DNA of 64,000 nucleotides from Larimichthys crocea (GCF_000972845.2 NC_040013.1:9946061-10010060), one strand, 5' to 3'; positions 44,101-56,406 are shown, counted from the stretch's first letter. The notes: a model not told the origin generated them from the sequence alone. Numbers and translations: made by a program.

Positions 44101-47100
44101 TAGCAAATGCCCAATATTAACATAATGTGTACGTTTAAGTAACAAAGACAAACTGTTATTTCAACCTAAACCACAATGTTTTCCCAACCGTAAAGTTAGA
44201 GCAGGCAATGTTGGAGAAATTAACGAGACAGCTAGATTTTCCCTTCAGACTTCAAGTCCCCATAAAAAAAACATATACATACATAATGAATGCAGGCAGA
44301 GTGTGCACAAGTAGGTAGGCAGGTAGGTAAACCGGCAGATAGGACAGCCACAGTTACCCATTTTGTGGTTTCTAACACATTTGATGTAAAGAGAATTTAA
44401 ACAAATATATAGCAAAAAACATGCTTCTAAAATAGAAATGCATTTATCAAAGTAGTTAGTCTAACCATGATCTTTAGCTCACTGTTGTTATGCTTTTGGA
44501 AGAAAGTGGCAAATGATGTCATCCTGCAGAAAGGGCTGGCAGACCACAAAACAGTGTCTCAGTGTCATTTTTGAGGGCAATTTATTTATCTAAGAAGAAA
44601 GGTTACTAGGAACAAAATGTTCCAGATAATGATTCAGTTATCTCACCTTTTACTTTTGGACCTGAAGCAGAGTTCGTTCCAATCTTATTTTTTTGGTATA
44701 TTTTTGTAAGATTTACAGGACTGAAATTGGAATATGGAAATGCAATATAATATGCATAACTATGTTTTCATTAGTGTATAATGAAACTAAGAACTGTTGT
44801 TTTTTTTAAATCAACATGCTTCTTCCACAAGGTCGTGTTGGGAAAACCCTTCAAAATATGCAAAATATTCTTGTCTCGCAATGTTTCTGCTTTTGTATGA
44901 GGAGAAAACCAAGAATACATTTGTTCACATACCCCAAAGACTAGGGTTTGCATCCTGAGTGATACAAACATTGGCTTTTTATTTGATTTTTTTTCCTTTT
45001 TCCAGTTACAGTTTGGTAAGGTTGAGAAAAAGATCATGGTTTGGGTTAAAATAATAAGTAAACATTGAGTTTTGATTTCACATGGGTCATGAACAGCAGC
45101 TTTTTAGGCGAAAGCCCTGAAGGCAAACTCTCCTACGTGCAGAAACAACAAGAACAAATCTCTAAAGAATTTAGCAAATGGAGGGTTACCGTCAAGACTC
45201 AACCCTGTACAGAATGAACAGATTCTAGAGTGGGTCTTTTGTGTTTTTCCTCATAATCACTGTAGTTTCTCCTTCACAATAGGAAAGGTAATTACACCAC
45301 TAGATGATACTAAATCACACTGCTCCTTCAAATTAACATTTCACATGTCACTCAAGACTAACAACTACTCATTATACAATTACATACAATTACTCATAAC
45401 CCTGGTAAAAGATGTATGTACATCTTATTTATTATTACTGACATAAAATTCACAACTTCCTTCAATCCTTCAGGAAAAAAAACAATCAGAGCCTTTTCCT
45501 AAATAATTATTAACAAGAGGCAACTCATACTATCAATATGATCTTTCAAGTATTATAACATAAATATAACATACTGTATTCTGATCATTTAGGTAAATGA
45601 TAGTGTTATCAAAGCATCTAAACAGTTAGCATCACCACAGACTCTTCAAGGGGTCAATGGGCCCCATTACAACTGTCTGACAGGGGTACTGGTTTCAACA
45701 AACAATCATCTACACGTCCTTTGTAGTGAGTTACTGTATGCAGCTGTGTATGTGGGACAGTGGCTAAAAGAAGGGACAACCTTACACATAAAACAGATGT
45801 CCTCAAAGCTCTCTCCATCATGTAAAGAGGACTTCTAAAAAGAGCTGACTCCCACAGTCAGCTCAGGCACTTAACTGCCGAGGTCACACCTTCATATCAG
45901 ACCAAAGATGTCTGACAGAAGGTGCCAAAAGTAAAATGGATTGTGAGACCCAGCTTTGACTCAGCTTTGTCTATAATCACCATGAGTACCTTGAAGCCAT
46001 GGGCCATCATCGCAAGGGAAACGCAAACTTTTAGATGACAAGGATGGATTTGATATGTAAGGGAAAGTACTGAATGTTAAATTTGAAGACCTGTCCCATC
46101 TATCAACTCAAGATAGGCATATGCGCTTTAACGATAGCACGTCTTCCTCCTTTATGAAATGCACCTCCATTTTTTGATGTGTGTGAGATATATCTGGAGG
46201 TGACTCTTTGGTGCAGAGGAATGTAGAGGGGGAGCTTCTTCTTTTCTTTTTTTTTTTTTTTGTTTCTCAAGAAAATTGGGCAGCAGTTAGGAAACTGGAT
46301 CCCTTTGATATAAACCCAAGATAGACAGCTCTGAAGTAAAGTAAGCTGAAAAGTATGGCAACTCTCACAAGCAGCCGGAGAGTGCCAGAGAAAGAGAGGA
46401 GTTTGTTGAGGTCATTGTTAAACCCAGTAGTATAGGCTTCACAACAATAGATTTAGTGGAGGAAATCACTTCACAGGTCTAACACTTACAAAACCCGAGC
46501 ACACAGGGGAGAACTCCTGGTGTGCTTTTAAGTGCTAAAGATTTTATACAGCCCCATTTTCTGGACAGATGCTGTTATACAGTCTTGCACAAATTGTACC
46601 TATTGTTATGCCTGCGCAGTACAGTTAGAACAATTATTCAAAACACCATCAGCTGTCCTGTCAGCCCCCATCACAGCAAACATGACTTATTACGGATAGA
46701 ACGTGGTGGATTCATGGAGAAAAAAAAACTACAGCATGTTATGTGTTTGAAGGGTGAAGTCTTAATCTACAGAGCCACGTTGTTGCAGAGTGAGCAGCCT
46801 GTTTGTTGGCAGCGACCTGGTGTCAGTCAGTGTGAATTCTGCTGACTTTATTCTCCTAGTGGGCATCAGAGGAGGCAGGAGAGCAAGAAGACCTCAGAAC
46901 CATGTACGAGCAGCCAGCCATACAAAATGGAAAAAGCATCCTGCAGGACCTTGAGGGAAAGCCCTGATAAGAATTTTGTCTTATCATAAATCCTACAACT
47001 GAATTATTCATATGTGGCAATTATATTCTATCTCTTATTTGATTCACAGTCGAATGTGGGCGTGAAAACAGTTCTTTGAAGTTGGGAAATGTTGGCCGTT

Positions 47101-47650
47101 GGCTCGGGAAACAAGTTAACAAAAACATTTTTTTGTATTAGCAGTGGATGCTAGCGTAGCCTGCTTTGATTATAACTGGCTCACTCATTGTTTCATAATC
47201 ATTCGGGACAGAAGTGTGTTTTTTTTTTTCTGAAACAGGCAGATAATACGCAGTGACAGGCAGTTAGAGGGATGTGATTTATCATTTGTTTTACAATTAG
47301 AATCTATTGCTATGCAAACATTATTGGTCTATGTGATTAGATTTAAAAAGCACTCTCAGGTAAACAATCATAACACAGGTATCAGTGTATGAAATCACAT
47401 TTATTGTTTGTATTGAGATTAAATTAGGGATGCTGGTTGTGTTTTGTTTATTAAACAGATACCTGTCATTTCTTATTTCGCAATATATAGCTATAGTTAC
47501 AGTTATATAGCAGTAATAAAATATCAAGTACTGCAATACCTGCAGTACCAATTCAAATGAACCACATAACGCTCTCTTATATTTTGATCATCAGTCGACT
47601 TTCATGATTACTTGATCATTATCTGAACAAAGCAGAAAACCTGACCCACT
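38128..47650. other. Gene-poor intergenic DNA
   Basis: About 9.5 kb without a supported gene. Contents of note: an (ATC)n-rich stretch at about 40196-40229; a possibly repeated segment sharing GCCCTGAGGATCT at 39980-39992 and 40904-40916; a GTAG/GCAG tetranucleotide stretch near 44310-44330; a T-run near 46244-46261. Overlapping minus-strand frames at 43269-43738 stand out by higher GC but match no family I know. Confidence 0.45.
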
Positions 47651-47665
47651 GAAGGTCAAGGTAAC

Positions 47666-47960
47666 AACCTCCACCTGAACTTTAGCAAGACTAAGGATAG
47701 TGGAGAAGATGCAGAGGAGGAACTACACCCCCTTTAATATCAATGGCTCTTTGATGGAGGGAGTGGACAGCTTCAGGTACCTTGGTGTTCACATCTCAGA
47801 AGGCCTGACAGAAATAAGTCATTAAGGATCCAAAACACATGGATAACAGCATGCTACAGTCAGGAAGAAGGTTCTAGATACACTAGTACTCAAAGTCTCA
47901 GGAAAAGCTTCTACCCTCAGGCCCCTAGGTTTCTAAAAGACTCACTTATTCCTTATTTTT
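47666..47960 (+). pseudogene. L2-type LINE reverse-transcriptase C-terminal remnant
   Basis: From 47666 one frame reads NLHLNFSKTK. After a shift the frame containing 47721 reads RRNYTPFNINGS then MEGVDSFRYLGVHISEGLTE, the conserved segment that follows the reverse-transcriptase core in L2/Rex1-type LINEs (hydrophobic-x-YLGVxIS). A stop follows at once, and the next segment from about 47900 reads KSFYPQAPRFLKDS, which in these elements lies well downstream. So the copy has at least one frameshift and a sizeable internal deletion. Clearly dead; the 5' end and the tail are not visible. Confidence 0.75.
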
Positions 47961-49655
47961 GTTTAGTTCCAATAAGAATGCATTGCATTGAATTGTATTC
48001 AGCTATGCTTATCATTTAAGGTACAGTAACTGCTAAACACACCAGGCTGAGCTGGCTCATGGCTCTGATAGATGAAACAGTTCTTTCGCACCTCAAAGGT
48101 CTCCTTTATGAGCTTGGAGGCATTTAAGATCAAAGCAGGTTTCATAAAAAAAGAATTTTAGGTTAATTTCAACATAAACCACGTTAGATATTAGAATCAC
48201 TTTATTGCTCAGTAAAAAAATTGCCTTTCATTATAAAAGTGCAGCGAATTCAATTGACCAAGGTTCTTATGACTCTCTAATGTGTGATGTGAGAAATAAA
48301 TTTCACTTAGCCAAACCCATCTGCTCTCTTGACTCCTCACCTTGGACTCTATCTAGAAAAATAAGATGTAAGTGGTTAGGTTAGTACTGGGTAAACTGAA
48401 ATTAACTGAACTTGAAAAAGTATACCCAAAGTACAAGGTTATAACATAGGCCATTATAGAATGAGCCTTTATAGTCTGAGCCAGCATCTGTCCTCGTGAC
48501 AGTCAGGATATGAGTGTGTGCTGAGCCTACGTTTGCACTCCTTAATATGCAGCTCCAGCGCATTGAATTCTTGTGAGTGAGAAAACAAATGGAAACCCAA
48601 AGCACCTTCCTCATGGGACAAGCAGAGATTCGCAGTACAAATGCGAGATAACATCGCATCTAAACAGCTGCATGCCAAATACATCAAATCCGTGTTACTG
48701 TAAAGATCACATGTGCAGATTTAGCTGCGCTGAAGCTTTGGAAACAAAGCAGATTTAGTTTGCTTGTTTGTGGTGGTAGTTTATATCTACAGCCTGAAGA
48801 AAGCGGCTCAGGCTCTTTCTCTCTCTCTCTGCAGGGGGTCCTCACAACAGTCCAATATGGCATCATGGTTTGGAATGAGAAAAAAAAATGCAGTGATTTC
48901 ACATCGATTACTGTGTTGTGTAGGGGGAGTTATCCAATTGCTGAAAACTCCCCAAACAACCTCCTCAAATCACGCTTAATGACAGTCTATTTGTACCGAC
49001 CGTGCTGTGTATGAAGTTTTTCCCACTGCTTTTGAAATTTGTGCGCGTCTGACAACAAATGTCCACCAGAGAAAAAAAGCAGCCACGTGGCAAATTACAC
49101 ACTCTGTCATACATGCTAAAGAGGAAAAGATGAGTCTGAGATGAGCACATGGACATGGATGAAATTGCTTTGGTAAGCCTGTTAAACATGTCTGTGTTCA
49201 GCAAGCCAATGCATTGCATGGTCTGCTTATCTACTACCACGATGTTTTGCTTAGCTGATAAATTTAGCATCTGAACCAACTTTTTGTAACATGTGCAAAT
49301 GAGTTAGGCCTATATGTCCACTACAAACCCCACACATTGTGCACACGGCTCACGTACACACACCGACGGAGGGGAGGGAGAACCAGAAGGATAGCAAACA
49401 CAGCACAACAGGTGGTGTAAAAATATAGCAGCTACAGTGGACAATGAGATCAATATACAACCAGGGTGGGTCCAGGCAAAATGGACACACAGAAAACTCC
49501 AAAAACACTGCACATTGTCCTGAGTTGTTGTAAAACAGCATGTTACACAACAGCTTAAAAGTCAGAACAGATGAAATATGCTTCTTACAGTACCAAACAG
49601 TGGCCAAGTGCACACAAAACACGATGAAGTTGGCACATTGACCTTATCACTAAAA
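47961..49655. other. Gene-poor intergenic DNA
   Basis: No supported gene. Frames up to 104 codons on the minus strand (48965-49279) overlap others and carry no recognisable motif. Confidence 0.45.
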
Positions 49656-49656
49656 A

Positions 49657-49693
49657 TATATTCATACTAACCATGAAGGTTAGTATGAATATA
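49657..49693. repeat. Perfect 16-bp inverted repeat with 5-base loop
   Basis: TATATTCATACTAACC (49657-49672), loop ATGAA, then its exact reverse complement GGTTAGTATGAATATA (49678-49693). The stem ends sharply at both outer edges. Not followed by a T-run and not in a gene, so not a terminator; may be a small inverted duplication. Confidence 0.9.
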
Positions 49694-50993
49694 GTTTTGA
49701 GTGTTCCTAAAAAGTTGTTATCCAACACAGCCAGCACTTCATCTGTCTGAGGATGTTTTAAAACAAATCTACCCATTATGCAAATTCCCAATATGACTAA
49801 CTAATTTGGCTAATTTTAGACTGCAAAAAAAAACAAGATTAGACAGATTAAACTACTGATATGGAGAACCCCTAAGCAGGTGTGTAGTTCACTTTTGCGT
49901 TTGATTGATTCTGTTTGTGGTAACTTGATTAGAGGAGTACTTCAGAAATTTAGTACTGCACTTCTTTTCAGTTGGGGGAATCACAAGAGGCTGGTTAAAA
50001 CAAACGTGCAGAATCTGGGCTGAGGCTGAGAGAATCAGATATAGATATAAAAAATGTTTTTTTATTTTGAGTCTAGCTCCAAAACCACTGGATCCTGCAT
50101 TGGTGACATTACCAGGGTTATTTTCTCAGACTTTATACAGCCTACATAGTACTATCTTAACAATAATAATACAAAACTTTTAATAAGTAGACCAGTATTT
50201 ATGTGTAAAATCAGGTGCCATTTTTAAGGACAAATTTAAATAAGAATACACAAGTGAGCACAATAAAAATTTAAATAGTACTGGACTTGACTGTAACAAC
50301 AAGAGGCTGTGTGACATCAAATTGCAAAACACAAACTAATGGCTACATTGTGATTGGAGCCTTGAGGGGTTGGAGCCTATTGTTAGTTTCCAAGTTTGCT
50401 TGATTGCCAATCCAGCCTTGGCTATAGAGATGTGAATCTGTTTTGTTATCACCATATTTTAATCATGATTCCTGCCTCTGATTCATGTATGCACATGCTT
50501 AACAGGTAAATAAAACATGAACATCTGGAGAACCTCTGGAAAAACAAATGCACATTCATAACAGGTCCTTTTGAAACCTCACTGTGAGAACAAGCTGTGA
50601 GAAGCACATTTGATATTTTGTAATGATTACTTGTCAAACCTCTAACACTTAAGACTAAAGTTCCAGCTCAAATAAATGTAAATGCAGATTCAGTGTCAGA
50701 CATTTGGCCTCAACTCTGCACACTGTTAAATCTGTCAGCAGCTGTTCTTTAGGTGTTAGAAAGGTGTTAAGGTTGATGCTTTCTTTTCAATAATAGATGA
50801 TGGGGAGGCTCTTGCTAGATGGAGTGCTGGGCAGTGGGATGGGCAGATGGGTGTGTGCAGCATGAGAATCAATAGGTGATGTTGCATTTGTCAGATCTTG
50901 TGGACAGGACATGCTGTGTGTTAGATATCATCCACACACCTCCACAAGGGTCTCGAATACAACACTTTTTTTTGCTGTATTATCTTTGATTGG

Positions 50994-50996
<3 letters not shown>
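49694..50996. other. Gene-poor intergenic DNA
   Basis: AT-rich sequence with no supported gene or recognised element up to the TG microsatellite. Confidence 0.45.

Positions 50997-51038
<42 letters not shown>
50997..51038. repeat. (TG)21 microsatellite
   Basis: Uninterrupted TG run, continuing imperfectly as GAGTGTGAGAGTG. Likely length-polymorphic. Confidence 0.95.
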
Positions 51039-51040
<2 letters not shown>

Positions 51041-51485
51041 TGTGAGAGTGTTTTTCCGAAAAGTTTCATAAACTCAAGGTTTCCAAATAAATTTTTTCAT
51101 GGTGAAATTCTTCAGTTGTATATGTGCCCATTTGTAATGTTTTACCAGCTGATATACAGTGTGGAATAAATAGGTTGTATAGATAAAATGCATAAGATGA
51201 TAAGATGTATGGCTCCCACAGGTATCACACTGCACTGTCTGTAAAATAGAGTTACTTAGAATCCTGTAATCTGATCTGTTGTTTTGGGTTGGAACAAAAG
51301 ACCAGTTTCTATCTAAAGTTCCTCTGACATCTTAATTACACAACCTATTGACATAAGTGACACAGCTAACAGCTCCAAATACAAGTGAAGCATGCAGTGA
51401 CAAACCATTGGCTTTGATGGATGTTTTCCCCATCCACTCATTGGTTTCCTGTATTTTTTTAAGGGATGGCTCAAAGGATGACACT

Positions 51486-51870
51486 TTCAGTCAGCAAAAT
51501 GTTCCAGCACTCAAATCGACTTGAAATTTTCCATACACTTTCAGGGTCCCTAAAGGATAAATCCTACTGACTTTGGCAATCCCCTGACTTTAACTTTAGT
51601 GCCATCACAAGATTAACACTGTTTTAACTATTGGATGTGTTTCCATGATATTTGTTACAGATATTCATGTTTCCCATATTCATTTTAATTACTTTTTGTT
51701 ACAGATATTCATGTTTCCCATATTCATTTTAATTACTTTAATGTTTTCATCCAGCACCATCAGGTCAAAATTTCAGTTTGTCAAATGCTTTGGTTTATGA
51801 TTAAATACCAAAACTAATGACATTGTCATCAGCGTACTTTGTGTTTAATGCTAAATAGCAAATGTTAGCA
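51486..51870 (+). mobile_element. Old dispersed percomorph repeat, left part
   Basis: Carries the order of phrases of a repeat very common in percomorph fish: GGATAAATCCTACTGACTTTG, CCTGACTTTAACTTTAGTGCCATCA, ACTATTGGATGTGTTTCCATGATATTTG, CATCAGGTCAAAATTTCAGTTTG and TTTGTGTTTAATGCTAAATAGCAAATGTTAGCA. It is interrupted at 51870 by the hAT element; the rest of the family sequence resumes at about 53765. The superfamily is not clear from this copy. Confidence 0.65.
51652..51739. repeat. 44-bp perfect tandem duplication
   Basis: Two identical, directly adjacent 44-base units (51652-51695 and 51696-51739), each starting TTGTTACAGATATTCATG and ending TTTTAATTACTTT. The other copies of this family that I recall carry the segment once, so the duplication is probably local and recent. 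Confidence 0.95.
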
Positions 51871-53756
51871 CAGAGCTGCCAACTTTTCAAAAAACCTTGG
51901 AGTGAGATTCTGTAAGGGATGAAAATTTTGTACCACGCACCCCGCGCACAGACACGTATGCATTTTACCCATGTTGTGCCCTGCATTCTAGTGCTTTGCG
52001 GGGCTAAAAGACATTGATTGGGGCGGCCTACAGGAGATGGACAATATTAGTTACTAGTTATTAGTTAGTCTGTGAAGCAAAGACAGCTGAAGGAAATTTT
52101 GGATTAAGGAGATGTGATGTCCTTTTGGGGTGGGTATGCTAAAAATGTGTAATACTTTATTCTGATTTTATGTTCATCTGATCATGACTTGTAGGGCCTT
52201 CTAAACTTGAGCTAAATATTCATCAACCAGAAAACCACTGTTGTGCCTATGAGTGTACTGTATGTACCACAATATCGCCTTATTAAATTACAGACTTTTT
52301 TGTAAAGATTTGACCATGGTATTCATTGACAATCAGTGGTATTCAACCAATTCTTCACTCAAACTTAATCCATTTAATTATTTAATTAATAAATGTATTC
52401 GTAAGAGCACTCAGATTTATGTTTAACAAAAACATGACACAAGATTAGCTAGGGAGAAATGCTTCACTATTGAAAGCCCACAAACAAAACAAATACTGAG
52501 CTTACACATCAGCCTTTGAAGCAAAACATCATAAATCAATGGATCATAAGAACATGAAAATAACAATGACAGGCTAGGATTTGTGGGCAATGTTGTACTT
52601 TCCTGTGGCCTTCTTGGAGGCCTTGATGACCTTAGTGGGGGGCTCCCATCTGAAACAGGGTTCCAGGTTGGCCATCTTTGTAACCATTATCGAGGACAGG
52701 GTGCTATCTAATGCCAGGCTATTTCTGGTTTGGGTCTTGTTAAGACCGACGGCTGAAAACACCCTCTCCGCATTAGCATTGGAATGGGGCAACACCAGGA
52801 CCAGCTTGGCGACGGCAGCAAGCCTCTTAAATTCTTTGGCTCCTGTCACCTATGGAAAATAAAGAAAGAACAAAATGGAGAAACATACTATATTTTTATT
52901 GAGTAATACTATACAGTAGCAAAGTATAGCAAACTCCTGCCAAAAAGTAAGACAAATAAGATGTGTACTTTATTTTTACGTGCCGCAATTTCAGCCCAGA
53001 AGCTTTCAATTTCCGTGTCATCCTGAACTGAAGTCATTGGCATTGTCTGGTAATTTGGGAACTACTCTTCCAGGTGGTCAGGCTCCTCTGGCCCATGGAA
53101 TGGGAGGAAATGGGGAAACCTATTTTAGAAAGAGTTACAGGTTGTTGCACTTTAGGTACATTTTCATCAACCAGCAAAAGTTTATTTTAGAGGAAGTCAC
53201 ATAAAAACAACTCATGTGCAGTATAGGAGTGAACATATTTCATCATAAAATATATTTTAGTTTGGACGATACTGACAATAATTGAAGATGATACTGACAG
53301 TAACTGAAGAAAGAACTAACCTTTCGACAAAGTAGAGGACATCTTCAATGCCACTTTCAGCCCTCTGCCGCACATGGTATTGGTATTTCACCTCTCTGTT
53401 GCTCTCTCTCCATCTGTCTATGCCCTGTGTGTTGTTCCTCTGTCTGTTGTCTGTGGTCTGGCTGTTCTGGCTGCTTCTTTAAATAACATAATTAATTTCT
53501 CTGTTGTCCTTGGCCTGGCAAAGGTCTTTTACGAGACATCTTTGCAACCTTAAATAAAAAAAAAGTCAAATGGTTATGTTGGTTTACTTTCAGCTGCAAA
53601 AAACACATGTCTGTGTGTTATTTCTTGTCTTTATGTTAAATTCTTTGGAGTGCATCTTACCAGTTCGAAGTGCTATCAAACCATAACGAATTACACAAAT
53701 TGTCCACGCACACAGAAATCTCTCTAAACAGCAAATCTTCGAAATGTGCTAGTAGA
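51871..53756 (-). mobile_element. Internally deleted hAT-superfamily DNA transposon
   Basis: The left end starts CAGAGCTGCCAAC, a hAT-type terminal sequence (CAG..). The right end is badly eroded: the reverse complement of the left 40 bases aligns only loosely with 53712-53756 (CAGAAATCTC.. and GAAATGTGCTAG). Flanking octamers TGTTAGCA (51863-51870) and CATTAGCA (53757-53764) match at 6 of 8, as expected for an aged 8-bp target duplication, though the host repeat itself is rich in such words. It carries a minus-strand transposase remnant in three exons. Length about 1.9 kb against the usual 3-5 kb, so much of the transposase is missing. Confidence 0.65.
52574..53539 (-). pseudogene. hAT transposase remnant with C-terminal dimerisation domain, three exons
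   Basis: Exon 3 (52849-52574) encodes the hATC signature SNANAERVFS with flanking KEFKRLAAVAKLVLVLPH and ends at its own stop. Upstream, TTTCTTTATTTTCCATAG is a good acceptor. Exon 2 (53119-52969) ends with TEIESFWAEIAARKNK, the usual lead-in to hATC, and a plausible donor (AAA|GTACAC). Exon 1 ends at 53321 with donor GAAAG|GTTAGT and reads VKYQYHVRQRAESGIEDVL; its phase (AG|G) joins exon 2 correctly. A likely start, MSRKRPLPGQ, is at 53539. Defects: a TAG at 53063-53061 in exon 2, where a tryptophan codon (TGG) would fit, and a stop plus frame change in exon 1. No BED finger or central catalytic region remains. A vertebrate host gene derived from hAT is unlikely given these breaks. Confidence 0.75.
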
Positions 53757-53764
53757 CATTAGCA

Positions 53765-53805
53765 TTTAACTCAAAGTACAGCTACACCCTAGCAAATCTT
53801 AGGGT
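53765..53805 (+). mobile_element. Old dispersed percomorph repeat, right part
   Basis: TTTAACTCAAAGTACAGCTACACC continues the family interrupted at 51870; other fish copies read ...GTTAGCATTTAGCTCAAAGCAC.. after the GTTAGCA word. The two halves bracket the hAT element, supporting a nested insertion. Confidence 0.5.
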
Positions 53806-56370
53806 GACAATATATTCAGCCCTGGACCCTCAAGTGTACTGCACGTTCATGGATGCACTTGTGCACACATTGTAGGCATTTTCATCAGGGTGGGGGTACA
53901 GCTATTTCAGCACTTAGTTCAAGTTTAGCACCTTTAAATACCATGGGTAATATGAACTTAGTATTTCCATTGCCATTCCCTTGACAAAGGAGTAAGGGTC
54001 CTGGAGGTCATTAAAAAAGACTGACTTTCTCTTAGACACACTGACAAGTTTCACAAATGAGGCGTGTCTATGAATCATAGGGTAGCAACAGCCTTGTCAA
54101 TGACAAATCAGTGTTAAATTCAGATGCATGATACATTGTTTTCATATTGGGTTAGGTAATAGTGTGTGGACAGAATATGATTAACATCTATGTAAGGGCT
54201 GAAAACAAGTACAATATTATTATATTACTATTATTTTAATTTTGGTGAAAACCAGACCAGTAAATGCAAAAAAATGCCAGCCTCTCCACTCCCTTTGACA
54301 TAATCCCCCTAACATTTGCACATAATGATGTGACAGCTTACATGGGTCCAGAGAATATTTTAATCCTTTTTTTTATTGCCCCGCTTTGCTAGACTAAGGA
54401 TAGGCAAAGAAAGTCAACTTTAAGTTAGTTTAGTAATTAAGCTGGCGGCTGTAATTAACTTCATATTGATTAAGTGGATCATTTAGTGTGTTAATAGGCA
54501 TAAGAATCACACATTTGTCAACAAATTGTTCAGCATCTCTGGCATTTGCTTGCATGATGTGTCAGTGTGGATAATAGCTAAATGAACCAGACTAAATCCT
54601 GCCTCTTGGTTGATTGTCTGTGCAGATTCTTTGTTGTATTATGACATCTGACTCATCTTTTATATTGTTTGATGAAGTGTATCTGTCAAGCCATTAAGAA
54701 TCTCCTTTTAAGTAGCTAAACAACCATTAACCATTTCTAATCCTCAAACTATGGCCAAATAAACTCCCCATCTTCCCATCCGTTTTTGGACTGCAGTGTG
54801 AAAGTTAATGAGCATAAAACCATAGATGCAATTCAATGATATGTTTATAGTGATATGGAGCTATTAAGATTGGTGTGAGAGGGTAAATGAGGTGATGGAA
54901 TCTGAGCTACTTTGTAACTTTGCATCGGGCTGAAGGAGCTGAGTCATTGAGGTGACAGTGTGTGGACAAGATAATGAAAACTTCAATAATAACTAAGAGA
55001 GGAAGAGAAGGACAATAAATCTGTAATCTGTGCCCCAAGATGCGATAACCCATTACCCACAAAAAGATAACATCTGGTCCCCACATTCCTCCCTGGCACG
55101 AGATAACAGACCATTTTACATTTCAGTTTCTTGTGCTTTTCTAATCCCTTGGCCCAGGCAGTGAGAGCCATCCTAGTAATCATCCACACAGCCACATAAA
55201 AACAAACTCTTAATCTTCTCGAACCCCAAACTTCAGAAAATTAACAAGGCTCATTTTGTGTATGCGTGCACAGCTGTTTCCCATACAGGCCTGGAATGAC
55301 CTGAATTTGCCGCTGAGCCAAGAGTGTGTTCCAAATTGGCTTTCAGTATTCACATTTGTATTTTTCCATATAATGCAAGCCATTAGACATAATGACTTAA
55401 TGTCATATGCAATTACTGCAACCATCTTGCAGCTAATCTTTAAATGGAAATTCCACAACAACATTGTGGCCCTTCTACTTGTTTGATGAGGTCAGAGAAA
55501 TTGTCTCACCTGTGTGTCATGAAATGAATCTATTCTCTATCATTTCTCCTTCCAAAGTCAGACAGTGACAGCTCTAAGAAATAAGACGATAATTTGAAAA
55601 AGCCATTAAGTATTTTGTCAGACACTGAAATACCTTCAAAATATGTTCTTTTCTTTTTATAGATCACAACTTTTCATGTGCCTGTCTGCTGTATTTATAC
55701 ACTGCCATCAGCAAAAACGGCTGCTGGAGAAAAGCAGCATTGTCAGTAAACACAGAAAAATACTGCCAACAACAAAGGACGGCCTAAAAAAGAAAAGCAT
55801 TCATGAAGGTTGAGTATTGAAAAAGTTTTGTTCCATATTGTGAGCTTTTTGGTTGTCAGAGCTAACCAAGTCTGCACAAAATAAATCAACAAAAGAGATT
55901 GTTATCCTTGATGGGGACAGAATGCAGCCTCCAGCTGCAGTAGAAACAACCTTGCAGCTTCATTGTGCCATGTGACGGATTGTGTGGGTGTCCCGATGTA
56001 GAAATACACAACCTTGCAATATTGTACTGATGAAGAGTTACGTCAGTTCAGCTTTGTGGAATTAATAGAATATAATTTAATAAATGCATTCTTTGGGTTT
56101 ATGCTATATAACCTGCAGCTTCAGATATTCTGTTCACATATCTGGGTCATATATCCCGCTGAGAAGGTGCGTAAGTTGTGTTTTTTTAGAAGAAAGAATG
56201 CTTTGATTTCTCGTCTCCGTTCTCTACCTTTTGGGTTTATATAATAGTGTAACTACTGTATGTGTCACAATGTGGTGGATCTTTGGCCAGTTTACACCAG
56301 AGTTACACTAAAAGCATCTTCTATAGGCAACCATACTGCAGTATTGTAATATAATACTGTATTGTAATAA
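53806..56370. other. Gene-poor intergenic DNA
   Basis: No supported gene. The first 270 bases (53810-54080) look like further decayed repeat but I cannot name it. Frames at 54983-55486 are short and overlapping. Confidence 0.4.
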
Positions 56371-56378
56371 CTCTTAAC

Positions 56379-56406
56379 TGTATTATAATAGTCTTATTAT
56401 AATACA
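56379..56406. repeat. Perfect 12-bp AT-rich inverted repeat, 4-base loop
   Basis: TGTATTATAATA, loop GTCT, then TATTATAATACA, an exact reverse complement, inside a 60-base run of related TAATA/TATTA words. It may be a mere by-product of low complexity. Confidence 0.85.

Noticed and set aside
52581..52862. 93-codon plus-strand frame
   Set aside because: Exact antisense of the hAT dimerisation-domain exon, whose minus-strand reading is clearly the real one.
55730..55755. Match to a miR-103/107-like start (AGCAGCATTGT)
   Set aside because: Only 11 bases agree and no hairpin precursor is visible around it.
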